Source: Promethearchaeota archaeon (GTDB taxonomy: Archaea; Asgardarchaeota; Lokiarchaeia; Sigyniarchaeales; SOKP01). Taken from it: 64,000 nt of DNA. Shown one piece after another: positions 38,101 through 46,010 of this stretch. Position 1 is the stretch's first letter; every line of letters starts with the position of its first letter. A program made the translations under genes and the position numbers. The stretch lies in contig JAEOTR010000060.1 in assembly GCA_016839705.1 (NCBI GenBank), positions 62,001 through 126,000 on the forward strand. Direction: 5' to 3'. Below the pieces are notes generated by a model. That model searched no databases, was not told the DNA's origin, and was given only the letters and a program-made list of their open reading frames with translations.

Positions 38101-39580
38101 TTGGAATAACAAATTCAATTTCTCTTATTTTATCCTTGATGCCCCAATCTCAGTAAATCTTGATATCTGTCCACAACCAACAGAAATAAACCGAAGCGGA
38201 ACAATTGGAAGGAATTTTTGGATTCATGGGTATTTAAATGATTCTTTTAACGGAAATACTATTAAATTCAGTCAAATAGAAGTTCGTCTTTACGATCCTG
38301 CTGATGTATCGTTTTATTTAAACGAACCAAGGTTTACTCAACTTGGTGAGACTGGAGAGATAAATCTATTCTATACTGTTTCACCCTCAACACCAGCAAA
38401 AAATTATACTCTTCAAGTTCGGTTTGATGGAATTTTTATTTATGCGAATCCATTCTATCCTCAATTTTTTAATCTCAATTTTCTTGGAAATATGACAGAT
38501 AGCGCAAATGGATTCTTTGATTTAAAAGTCATCGATCCAGATGATATAGATATATTTTTCTTCATTGATGGAAATCCAACTTTATCCTTTTATTGGAATG
38601 GAGCTCCACCTGAAAGTTATAATGGTGGAGAAATGATTAATTTTAGTGTTTACATAACTCAAGGGGGTCCCCCAGTTAACTCCGGCACCGTTTCATTTAC
38701 TGATGTGTATACCGGTGATCCATTAGGAACTCAACCTGTAGTTCTCGGATACGCTTCAATTTTGGCTAATTCTACGACTTGGCATGCAGGGCTCCATCGA
38801 ATAAAGGCTCAATGGTCTGGATCAGCCTCATTTAATACAACATATATCGTAATAAATAAGACGGTTAGTATTTTTAGTTCAATTGACACATCTTCTATCT
38901 TGAGAAATGTTGATATCTTTTCTGTTTCAGGTACAGTTCAGGAAGGTGTTGTACTTTTAAGAGGTTTAAGAGTTAACCTTATATTATTAGATGGAACTTT
39001 TAATGATGTTTCTGGATATCTCGTCCCTCCTCCTCCTCGAACACTTACTACAGATAATGCGGGTTATTATCAATTTGTCAGTTCAATTAATTTAAATTGC
39101 CCACAAGGACAGTACTATATCAATATCAGTTTTACAGGGGACATTGATGCTCCTGGTATTTGGATGACAAACTTTATGATCCATAATAGTAGTATTCTTA
39201 TTCCAATAAACATCACCGCAGGTACTAATATAATAGAAAATACTTGGTATACTGATTATGATTTCATATATCCAGAATATTCTGATAGATGGATAATTAA
39301 CGATACACTTCATGTAATTGGAACTTTAACATGGGATAATGGGTCAGTAATGTCAGGTATGTATGTTAATGTAACCGTTAAATTACTTGATGGTACAATT
39401 ATTGCATATAATGATACGGTCCAAACGGACATTTCTGGAGTATTCAATGTATCAATATTTATTGATGGTTTTTCTGGTTGGCCTGATTTTAGAAATGAAT
39501 CTGAAATATGGGTTTATTTTGATCCTGTTGTAAACAGTATTCAATATGTTGAAGGATCTGAAAATGAATTTACATCATAA
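35129..39580 (+). CDS. Large membrane-anchored surface protein: degenerate transglutaminase fold plus Ig-like repeats
   Basis: One N-terminal membrane segment (about 18-43) anchors a 1440-residue exterior part. Residues about 320-440 match a transglutaminase-like fold (AFEVAVKIRNYLQTQF, GLWSDWASAFCGFTRVFGISSRFVDGF, WAEIYVP, WVQVDIF). However, the position of the catalytic Cys is Trp363 and that of the His is Tyr413; only Asp434 remains, so it looks inactive. After it come alternating Ig-like beta domains in about three A-B pairs, with A units starting PQVVNRS/PQVINRT/PTEINRS. There are many NxS/T sites. It is the first gene of an operon with DUF4129, DUF4350, MoxR and DUF58 genes. Confidence 0.8.
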   Translation: MSELREEILGASINKKRVLGVILVAVLLISVFAFSMVFISLLFGGQRLDPSDRKVDADEEIPLLIAPPYPFDEDFWRDLFDDLTPEELQDLMDMLSEMFDGDIDELDLGNFSQELLDLLYTSAGDVEVFRVYDYLDFANMEDVLWKYESFDQYTGEGWESTAGSDIYSFFTYGEYYSKFPPYPEILKIKMPLSPNIGINSMVLPSLFPTPNIMENSVSAPNLIPDSTTLYKTDYNSSTLDLSFSSDEDVNMTYKLFGFDLPSASEINNSAIEARWTPVPIQAKYLQLPPDIDLYKSNNPFFTNHVNILNGTINDTDNAFEVAVKIRNYLQTQFSFPLSPDDYNPAPEGRDIIDWFCETQQGLWSDWASAFCGFTRVFGISSRFVDGFNNLNTTQFFDNDEGQWGFAIKYKNLYNWAEIYVPTDITGNGNWVQVDIFEDYAGTLPISQGNYSITVSLDKLTVNRPDVINITATMSSDGGDSIDNNRIIFTDLTAGQEIGSVYTDSFGMASQLYNINNSHVVGPHLIEARYDFFTRGGNITTILGNIDVNLTTVNPQVVNRSDTFPDTINIQGYLYDPINGERVEYASVNLLLFQIGTSFEEVGAFSPSSIISDNNGNFDGNFDISQSVPAGQYEVRADFNGTWIFPYPPPLYVPIINDSSNRMGLNITTALTTWFYINGYSTTNPNLPSISRYQVLNLTAQVILEGFGPMSNEVVYFYDYTRGSIQIGSDTSDLNGFASINYTVGVNSLTGPNLLYSMIGSHMNYSYYILNEEPTINAISGPTPQVINRTGMGDTEFNIVGDITDTTNPSNPLSFSEITLKLMKGSTDYSSYLVPFEGYPYQTDITGTFDLTFGVAPNTPPGNYSLRLDFNGTIDLSSYPYPNYFTLSYINTSTYYSIELKIDAETSLDFWINGIPNDDAYNPVVYRDDSLNLLTKVHHAGVPVPDGEWVYFYDGTQDNFFIGSAQTIGGFAQVFYNTNWNTTAGPHLIYATWNNKFNFSYFILDAPISVNLDICPQPTEINRSGTIGRNFWIHGYLNDSFNGNTIKFSQIEVRLYDPADVSFYLNEPRFTQLGETGEINLFYTVSPSTPAKNYTLQVRFDGIFIYANPFYPQFFNLNFLGNMTDSANGFFDLKVIDPDDIDIFFFIDGNPTLSFYWNGAPPESYNGGEMINFSVYITQGGPPVNSGTVSFTDVYTGDPLGTQPVVLGYASILANSTTWHAGLHRIKAQWSGSASFNTTYIVINKTVSIFSSIDTSSILRNVDIFSVSGTVQEGVVLLRGLRVNLILLDGTFNDVSGYLVPPPPRTLTTDNAGYYQFVSSINLNCPQGQYYINISFTGDIDAPGIWMTNFMIHNSSILIPINITAGTNIIENTWYTDYDFIYPEYSDRWIINDTLHVIGTLTWDNGSVMSGMYVNVTVKLLDGTIIAYNDTVQTDISGVFNVSIFIDGFSGWPDFRNESEIWVYFDPVVNSIQYVEGSENEFTS

Positions 39581-39599
39581 AAAAGTGAGGAAGATTAAG

Positions 39600-41186
39600 A
39601 TGATTAGGAGCAGTAACCCAAAAAGAATTTTGGTAGGAATTCTGTTCATATCATTTTTTTCAATCCCATTAATATTAATAGAAACTGATAAAGACTTCTA
39701 TAATAATAATCATAATCAATTGAATGAGGAATCAAACCCAAAAACTTCAATTACATGGGGATGGGTAAATCTTACGAATTATGACGTTGATAATACTCGT
39801 CATTACCATAATGATATAGTCACACTTAAAGGAAGAGTTTTTCATTTACCATCAAACCTCAGCTATGTTGGCTATTCTGTGTCATTAGTAGTTGATGGAG
39901 TAACCCTTCCTTTGTACTCTGATACAACTGATGTATTTGGGAAATTTGAGTTTGATTATACTATTCCTTACTCAAGCAATATATATTCTGATCACATATT
40001 TGAGGCGGTAATTAATAATCCAGGGGGAGATGTAATATATCTAAATTATTTCACTATTAACTCCAAATCCAGATCCAAATTTGAAAATCTGTTATATGAT
40101 ATATCAATCCCTCTACTTACTGAAGAAAATTTTGTAATAAACGGAGATCTAAGATATGAAAATGGATCGAATATCCCAACTTCAGAAATTCATTATTATT
40201 GGATAAATAGTTCTGATATTAATGATATAATTGACAGTGGATCTATTTTTACAGATTCCTTAGGAGTTTTCTCAAATATTCAGACGCCCCTCACAAGCTT
40301 AATCGGTTCTTTAAGCTTACTAACTCTTAAATTAAATTACTCTTTTCTACCATATGTAGAATATTCAGAAATTTACATCTTTAATATAGCAGTGTTCCCT
40401 GATATTCAATGGGTTTTAAATATTGATTATAATACAATGGAAGGAGAACAATATACTTTAACAGGAACATTGATATCCAGCACAGATCCTTCTTTAAGAA
40501 TAAGTAATAGAGAGATAAGTATCCATCTGAATGGGACTTTACAAGCTATAACAACAACTGGTTCCACTGGTACTTTTTCCTCTACTTTTCAAATACTCCT
40601 GCAAAATGGGACAGCATCAATTCAGGTTCAACTAAATAATACTGCAGGTAAAATAATTATTTCCCCAATACAATTTATTACTGTTGAAAGTAGACCACCC
40701 TCAACTCAAAGACCAATTGAGTTACCCCCATTCTTAATTTTTTCATTGATTTTCTTTCCTATTCTTATCGGAGTTGTTGTAGGGTTAGCTGTTTATGGAT
40801 TTTTCTTTTATAAAAAACAGGAAGAAGAATCAAGAGTGGTAGCTATACCTCTGGAATCAAAAATTTTAAATCTTAAAATTCTAAAAGATTCTGGAAGATT
40901 AGAAGAATCTTTATCATATTTATTCAATGCCATTTATATGGATTTAGTAAATGCAAAGTATAATAGAGTTAGAAAAGATAATGAAACAATTCGGGATTTT
41001 GCAATAATCTCAGTTAAAGAGTTAAAATTAACACCCGCTTCTATCTATCCATTTATTCAACAGGTTGAAGAAATAATCTACGGGAAACCCTACAAAATAA
41101 CTGAAGAAGATTTCTATAAAACCTGCGAGTTATTCTCACCAATCTATTTTCAATTAACTAGACACAATTTTGTTTTAAATTTTTAA
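39600..41186 (+). CDS. Surface protein with Ig-like domains, one C-terminal membrane helix and DUF4129-like tail
   Basis: A signal/anchor helix at the N-terminus (RILVGILFISFFSIPLILI) is followed by two or three Ig-like beta domains, a transmembrane segment (FLIFSLIFFPILIGVVVGLAV) and an about 110-residue cytosolic helical tail (LEESLSYLFNAIYMDLVNAK ... IRDFAIISVKEL ... YPFIQQVEEIIYG) like the DUF4129 tails of transglutaminase-family proteins. ATG 39600 is preferred because GTGAGG lies 9 bp before it; ATGs at 39546 and 39564 overlap the previous gene. Together with the preceding protein it may form a split version of the usual one-chain transglutaminase-DUF4129 protein. Confidence 0.75.
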   Translation: MIRSSNPKRILVGILFISFFSIPLILIETDKDFYNNNHNQLNEESNPKTSITWGWVNLTNYDVDNTRHYHNDIVTLKGRVFHLPSNLSYVGYSVSLVVDGVTLPLYSDTTDVFGKFEFDYTIPYSSNIYSDHIFEAVINNPGGDVIYLNYFTINSKSRSKFENLLYDISIPLLTEENFVINGDLRYENGSNIPTSEIHYYWINSSDINDIIDSGSIFTDSLGVFSNIQTPLTSLIGSLSLLTLKLNYSFLPYVEYSEIYIFNIAVFPDIQWVLNIDYNTMEGEQYTLTGTLISSTDPSLRISNREISIHLNGTLQAITTTGSTGTFSSTFQILLQNGTASIQVQLNNTAGKIIISPIQFITVESRPPSTQRPIELPPFLIFSLIFFPILIGVVVGLAVYGFFFYKKQEEESRVVAIPLESKILNLKILKDSGRLEESLSYLFNAIYMDLVNAKYNRVRKDNETIRDFAIISVKELKLTPASIYPFIQQVEEIIYGKPYKITEEDFYKTCELFSPIYFQLTRHNFVLNF

Positions 41187-41301
41187 TCAAATTCAACGTA
41201 ATAATAATTAGATAAAAAAGAAAAGGAAGTACAAAAAATTATAAATTCAAAATAAATTATTAATTAAATCGTTTGAAAAAATACCGAAATAGGTTTAAAA
41301 A

Positions 41302-41679
41302 ATGGCTAAAAAGAAAAAGAAAACACCAGAACCAGAAATAGATATTAAACAAAAGTTTGAAAATGTTAAAGTGTTAGTTGATACAGAGAGACCGAAAGAA
41401 GCAATAGCTTACATATACCTAGTTTACGACGATCTCATCAATGTGAAGTTTAAAAAACCTAGACAATCACATCAGACTATTCGAGAATATGCAATAAATT
41501 GTGTAAACGAATTAGAGAAGAAATTAAAACCAGAATCGGTTTATCCGTTCATTAAAAAAATAGAAGATATCATCTATGGAGGCATAGAACCTACTACAAA
41601 AGAATTGAATTTTACTATTGATCTATTCTCTAATTTATACAATGAAATCACAGGAAAAACTGTTAGTTTCTCGTTGTAA
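41302..41679 (+). CDS. Stand-alone DUF4129-like helical protein
   Basis: A 125-residue soluble protein with a Lys-rich start, then a domain parallel to the tail of the preceding protein: PKEAIAYIYLVYDDLINVKF, QTIREYAINCVNELEKKL, YPFIKKIEDIIYGG line up with its LEESLSYLFNAIYMDLVNAK, ETIRDFAIISVKEL, YPFIQQVEEIIYGK. It is a likely paralogous duplicate without membrane anchor. Its place in the operon suggests interaction with the MoxR/DUF58 machinery inside the cell. Confidence 0.75.
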   Translation: MAKKKKKTPEPEIDIKQKFENVKVLVDTERPKEAIAYIYLVYDDLINVKFKKPRQSHQTIREYAINCVNELEKKLKPESVYPFIKKIEDIIYGGIEPTTKELNFTIDLFSNLYNEITGKTVSFSL

Positions 41680-41743
41680 TATCAACTTCATGAAGACACG
41701 TTTCAAATCAAATCAAATTAAAATTTAGCACTTAGGAATTAAA

Positions 41744-43546
41744 ATGGGTAAGAAAGGAAAAACTTCACAAAGGAGTATAAATATATCTAAAGGGATAATC
41801 TTTACATTTTTCATAATTTATCTCTTAGTGTTCGGCGTTATTATAAGTGGATTTTCCAGCGCCTTACAATTAGCAAACCCAGAGACTTTTCCTATTTTCA
41901 TTACCTATATCCCACTATTATGTTATATTGGTGCCCTATTTTGTGGGATTGGATTTCTTATATTTATCAGAAATGCTACTGCTCAGAAATCGCGTGAAAC
42001 TCAATCTCGTAAAAAAATAAAATCTGGTTCATTGTATAAACAAGCTCTATTTCTCATAATATTTATTTTTGCTTTTGTTCCAATACTTTCACCAGCAATC
42101 GATAAAGGGATAAATTCACAACATTTTTCAGTTTATAATTCCAATTGGAATGGGGCTTCTAAGTTAAAAGATATAATTCAACAGCCGGTGGCAGCTGGTG
42201 GCTTAGGATATGATGTAATGACTGTACAGTCAAGTTTGAGTGCTACTGAAAGGTTAATAAATACCACAATTAATGGTAATAAAAAAGAATCTATATTATT
42301 AATTTTGTTAGGCCCTAACCAATTTTATGATCCTATCTTTGAAATTCCATATTTTATATCATTTTTCAATGGTTCTAATTCCCTCCTTATATGTCATGAT
42401 CATGGCTCTACTAGCACCCTCTTATGGGAAATTATGATTGCTAGTGTATTTGATCCCACCATTCAAGTTCCAGTTACGATATTTCCTAACGGAATATTGC
42501 GCGATAATGAATCTTTTGATACAAATCCCGAATTTCCTGTAATCACGCAATTTGAGGCTCACGAAACAACTGTAGGCATTAACAATGTTATTCTTTCTCG
42601 ATCTTCTTGTGCTGTAGGTGGACCTTTCATTAAAGGATTTGGATGGACATCAATAGGAACAAGTTCAGACAAATATTCCTTTATCGATAAAAATGGAGAT
42701 GGACAGTATATTTCTGCTGATGATGATCTTGATCTAGGATTTATGAGTTTTTTTGCCAGTAGCTTACCTTTTGAATTACCTACTACATTTCCCCTTGAAG
42801 GGTATGCTCAACATGTTTTTTTAGCAAATGATATGGGAAGGCAGCGATTATTTGTATCTGCTGATGCGAGTTTATTTAATAATGATTTAATTGACGATTC
42901 AGAATATGATAACACTCAGTTTGCAATAAACATTATAGAATGGCTTACTTATGAAAATGATCCTAGTGATACAAGAACTAAAGAAGATTGGGTAATTGTC
43001 TTTGATGAAGCACATATCAGACCAGAACTATCGAGAGATCTTACCTCCGCGGGAATTTTTGGATTCATTATGCAATATATTGTTCATCTTTCTACAAATC
43101 CCATAACAGCATGGATTTATCCACTTCTTGCTCTTTATACATTGAGAAAGTATCTTCCTAAAAAAGATAAAAAGGAAGAAGAGAGAAAAAAAGCTGAAGA
43201 AGAAGAAAAAAAAGAAGAAAGGGCTCGATACAGAACTTCATCGTTTTTTGCCCAAAAAATTGAAGAATTTCGGGATAAAAATAAATATGGGGATGCTTTA
43301 AAATTACTCTATAGAAGATTAGAAAGAAAGTTACATGCCCAATTACGAGAAGAAAAGATTACTACTCAAAATATAGTAAATTTGGTTGTTGCTAAAGATC
43401 CTTCTACAACAAAATTTAAAATTAAAAGGTTGTCTAAATTTATGGATAGAATTATAGCTCTAAAAGAGGGAAAATATAAGGTTAGAACCGAAGAAGATTT
43501 CGAAGATCTATTTTTCGAAATGGGTTGGGCAGTTGAAAATATTTAA
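41744..43546 (+). CDS. DUF4350-like membrane protein
   Basis: Two or three N-terminal transmembrane segments (about 15-40, 48-72, 95-118), a large exterior domain (about 120-420) resembling the DUF4350 fold (LLILLGPNQFYDP, LLICHDHGSTSTL, RLFVSADASLF), a second membrane segment near 455-475, and a cytosolic tail with a Lys/Glu-rich helix and an about 90-residue helical domain (YGDALKLLYRRLERKL). The helical tail again looks like the DUF4129-type bundle seen in the two preceding genes. DUF4350 genes commonly accompany MoxR, DUF58 and transglutaminase genes. The biochemical role is unknown. Confidence 0.7.
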   Translation: MGKKGKTSQRSINISKGIIFTFFIIYLLVFGVIISGFSSALQLANPETFPIFITYIPLLCYIGALFCGIGFLIFIRNATAQKSRETQSRKKIKSGSLYKQALFLIIFIFAFVPILSPAIDKGINSQHFSVYNSNWNGASKLKDIIQQPVAAGGLGYDVMTVQSSLSATERLINTTINGNKKESILLILLGPNQFYDPIFEIPYFISFFNGSNSLLICHDHGSTSTLLWEIMIASVFDPTIQVPVTIFPNGILRDNESFDTNPEFPVITQFEAHETTVGINNVILSRSSCAVGGPFIKGFGWTSIGTSSDKYSFIDKNGDGQYISADDDLDLGFMSFFASSLPFELPTTFPLEGYAQHVFLANDMGRQRLFVSADASLFNNDLIDDSEYDNTQFAINIIEWLTYENDPSDTRTKEDWVIVFDEAHIRPELSRDLTSAGIFGFIMQYIVHLSTNPITAWIYPLLALYTLRKYLPKKDKKEEERKKAEEEEKKEERARYRTSSFFAQKIEEFRDKNKYGDALKLLYRRLERKLHAQLREEKITTQNIVNLVVAKDPSTTKFKIKRLSKFMDRIIALKEGKYKVRTEEDFEDLFFEMGWAVENI

Positions 43547-43603
43547 TCATGTTAATAAATTTAAAAAAAAATCAAGAAATATAAAATAATAAAAAAATAG
43601 AAA

Positions 43604-44596
43604 GGTGAAAAGAAAATAGAAACTTCAGATAAAGCAAAATATTATGAAAAAGAAGCTATTGACGTTGCTCCAATTCGTGAAATAGCTCAAGAAGTTCTTA
43701 GCGAAGTAAGCAGGGTAATAGTCGGATACGGTGATATACTCCAACAACTCTTTGTCGCACTCCTTGTCAACGGACATGTCCTCCTTGAAGGAGTCCCAGG
43801 ACTAGGAAAAACAGTAATGGCAAAAACATTCTCTAATACACTAGGGATTTCGTTTAAACGCGTTCAATTTACACCAGATTTACTCCCAGCAGATATAACT
43901 GGCACAAAGATTTTCGATCAAAATGAAGGGGCTTTTGTTTTAATGAAAGGACCGATTTTTGCTAATGTAGTTCTTGCTGATGAGATAAACAGAAGTGCTC
44001 CTAAAACTCAAGCAGCCTTGCTAGAAGCTATGGCTGAAAGACAGGTAACCATAGAAGGCCAAACTTTAAGTCTTGAAAAACCATTTATCGTGATAGCTAC
44101 TGAAAACCCAGTTGAAATGGAAGGAACATACCCATTACCTGAAGCCCAGGTTGACCGGTTCCTATTTAAACTCTGGCTTGATTACCCTGAAGATTCGGAG
44201 GAAGTGGAAATTATGAGGAGACAATTATCCGGTGACATACCGTCAGTTGAGGCTATAACTTCAGGTGAAGAAATTCTAGCAGCTCAAAAAATAATGAATT
44301 TGGTGTATATCGATGACAGAATTCTTAAATATATCAGAGATTTAATAATTAAGACACGAAATCATCCCCAAATAGCATTGGGTTGCGGACCAAGAGCAAG
44401 CCTTACTTTAATGAAATGTTCTAAAGCCCGTGCAGCAATACTAGGAAGAGCTTATGTAACTCCTGATGATGTGAGGGCCTTGATTATTCCAGCATTGAAT
44501 CATAGATTATTATTGAAACCTGAAGCGGAACTTGAAGGACTTGACGCTAAATCAGTGTTAAATTCAATCATAGAAGAAATTCCAGTTCCTATTTAA
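43604..44596 (+). CDS. MoxR-type AAA+ ATPase (DUF58-associated)
   Basis: AAA+ ATPase with Walker A GVPGLGKT (63-70), Walker B VVLADEINRSAPKTQ, sensor 1 VIATENPVEMEGTYPLPEAQ and Arg finger in DRFLFKLW, all textbook MoxR. The GTG at 43604 is chosen because the next in-frame ATG (43817) falls after Walker A and would cut it off; with GTG the protein is 330 residues, the family norm. It probably acts on the DUF58 VWA-type protein encoded next and on the membrane proteins of this operon. Confidence 0.93.
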   Translation, partial: GEKKIETSDKAKYYEKEAIDVAPIREIAQEVLSEVSRVIVGYGDILQQLFVALLVNGHVLLEGVPGLGKTVMAKTFSNTLGISFKRVQFTPDLLPADITGTKIFDQNEGAFVLMKGPIFANVVLADEINRSAPKTQAALLEAMAERQVTIEGQTLSLEKPFIVIATENPVEMEGTYPLPEAQVDRFLFKLWLDYPEDSEEVEIMRRQLSGDIPSVEAITSGEEILAAQKIMNLVYIDDRILKYIRDLIIKTRNHPQIALGCGPRASLTLMKCSKARAAILGRAYVTPDDVRALIIPALNHRLLLKPEAELEGLDAKSVLNSIIEEIPVPI

Positions 44597-44678
44597 AAAA
44601 CATCAATTTTTTTAATATTGATGAAGTACCAAACCATTAGAGATAGTATTAAGGTAAAATATAGAGTGGTGTTGTAGC

Positions 44679-46007
44679 ATATTAGGAGGAAAGGGTAGAA
44701 GTTTAATTTTGTTTGCTGTTTTCTTTCTTACAGCGGGATTTGCATTTGAAAATTATTTTCTTTTGTATTTTGCAATTCTATTGCTATTTAGTACCATTAT
44801 AAGTTTACCTGTTTTCCACTATAAAATGAATGTAGAGGAATTGCGGGTATATAGAGAATTAGAAAAAGAGAAAGTATTTAAAGATGATTTTGTTCATATT
44901 AAGGTAATTATTGAAAATATGGGCAAAAATAGTTTTGACTTTCTTGAAATACGAGATAACTATAATCCTCAGCTTTTCAGGCTAATTTTAGGGGAAAATT
45001 ATATTTCGACGCGTATTGGACCAAAAGATATAGTAAAATTTTCCTACGTTTTAGAACCAAAAGTCAGAGGTGAATACGCTCTTGGACCTCTATCAATAAT
45101 CATTAAAGATAGATTAGGTTTTAATTCTATAGAAAGAATAGTACCAGATAGTGTTACAGATATCCTGGTATATCCCCCCTATGAAGATATCAAAAGAATT
45201 GAGATCTTAGGATCAAAACGATCTCTTCAATTAAACTATGGATTACAAAGATCAAAACAAAAGGGTTTAGGATCAGAATTTTACGGAATGCGAAAATACG
45301 TCTTTGGTGATCAATTTAGATTAATCGACTGGAAAGCAAGTGCCCGAACCCAGTCATTAATTGTGAAAGAATTTGAAGATGAAAGAGACGTTACTGTTAT
45401 GATATTGGTAGATTCTTCGGAAACAATGGCAGGTGGTGCTATCGAAAACACCAAATTTGAATATGCTATAAGAGCTTGTATGCTTTTAACAAAAGTGGCC
45501 TTGACAAGGAGAGATAATGTGGGAGTATTTACTTATTCTGATAAGAAAAATTTTAGATTCTTGAAACCTAACGGAGGAGAAGATCACTTTTATCAAGTCT
45601 TAGATTTTGTAGCACGAGTTAAACCAGAAGGAAAATGTAGAATTACTGAAGCAATGGATTTTTTCGCCCGTAGGTTTCAAAAACGCAGCTTAATTTTTAT
45701 TATATCTGATTTGGAAGCCAATCCTAAAGAAATTAGTAATGCCATAAAAAAATTGGTGCCATTCAATCATACCATAATAATTATCAATCCTTTTAGCCCA
45801 TGGTTCGAAATTCATGAGATTAACTTATCTTCAACTGATAAAGCATTAGCAGAAGCGATAAGTGAAGCAATGATGGAGCATATTTTAACAATAAAACAAG
45901 GAGTTCGTAATCTTGGAATAAACCTTATTACTTGTGGTCCTGATGATATAATGAACCAAGTCTTAAGTAATTATATGGAAGCAAAGAAGAAAGGGAGGGC
46001 TTATTAG
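44679..46007 (+). CDS. DUF58 family protein (VWA-like), likely non-standard start
   Basis: Two N-terminal membrane segments, a beta-rich domain (VEELRVYRELEKEKVFKDD, KVRGEYALGPLSI), then the DUF58 signature (FYGMRKYVFGDQFRLIDWKASAR) and a VWA-like domain (MILVDSSETMAGG) whose MIDAS is partly kept. DUF58 proteins are the standard partners of MoxR. The first standard start is TTG 44709, inside the first hydrophobic segment. Ten more codons upstream (LGGKGRSLI) look coding, and ATA at 44679 has a GGTG Shine-Dalgarno-like site 8 bp before it, so AUA initiation is suspected. The next gene starts 3 bp after the stop. Confidence 0.88.
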   Translation: MLGGKGRSLILFAVFFLTAGFAFENYFLLYFAILLLFSTIISLPVFHYKMNVEELRVYRELEKEKVFKDDFVHIKVIIENMGKNSFDFLEIRDNYNPQLFRLILGENYISTRIGPKDIVKFSYVLEPKVRGEYALGPLSIIIKDRLGFNSIERIVPDSVTDILVYPPYEDIKRIEILGSKRSLQLNYGLQRSKQKGLGSEFYGMRKYVFGDQFRLIDWKASARTQSLIVKEFEDERDVTVMILVDSSETMAGGAIENTKFEYAIRACMLLTKVALTRRDNVGVFTYSDKKNFRFLKPNGGEDHFYQVLDFVARVKPEGKCRITEAMDFFARRFQKRSLIFIISDLEANPKEISNAIKKLVPFNHTIIIINPFSPWFEIHEINLSSTDKALAEAISEAMMEHILTIKQGVRNLGINLITCGPDDIMNQVLSNYMEAKKKGRAY

Positions 46008-46010
46008 AAA

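Noticed and set aside
35129..39580. Active transglutaminase or protease
   Set aside because: Cys and His positions of the triad are Trp363 and Tyr413.
43817..44596. Shorter MoxR beginning at ATG 43817
   Set aside because: It omits the Walker A motif, which is encoded immediately upstream in frame from GTG 43604.
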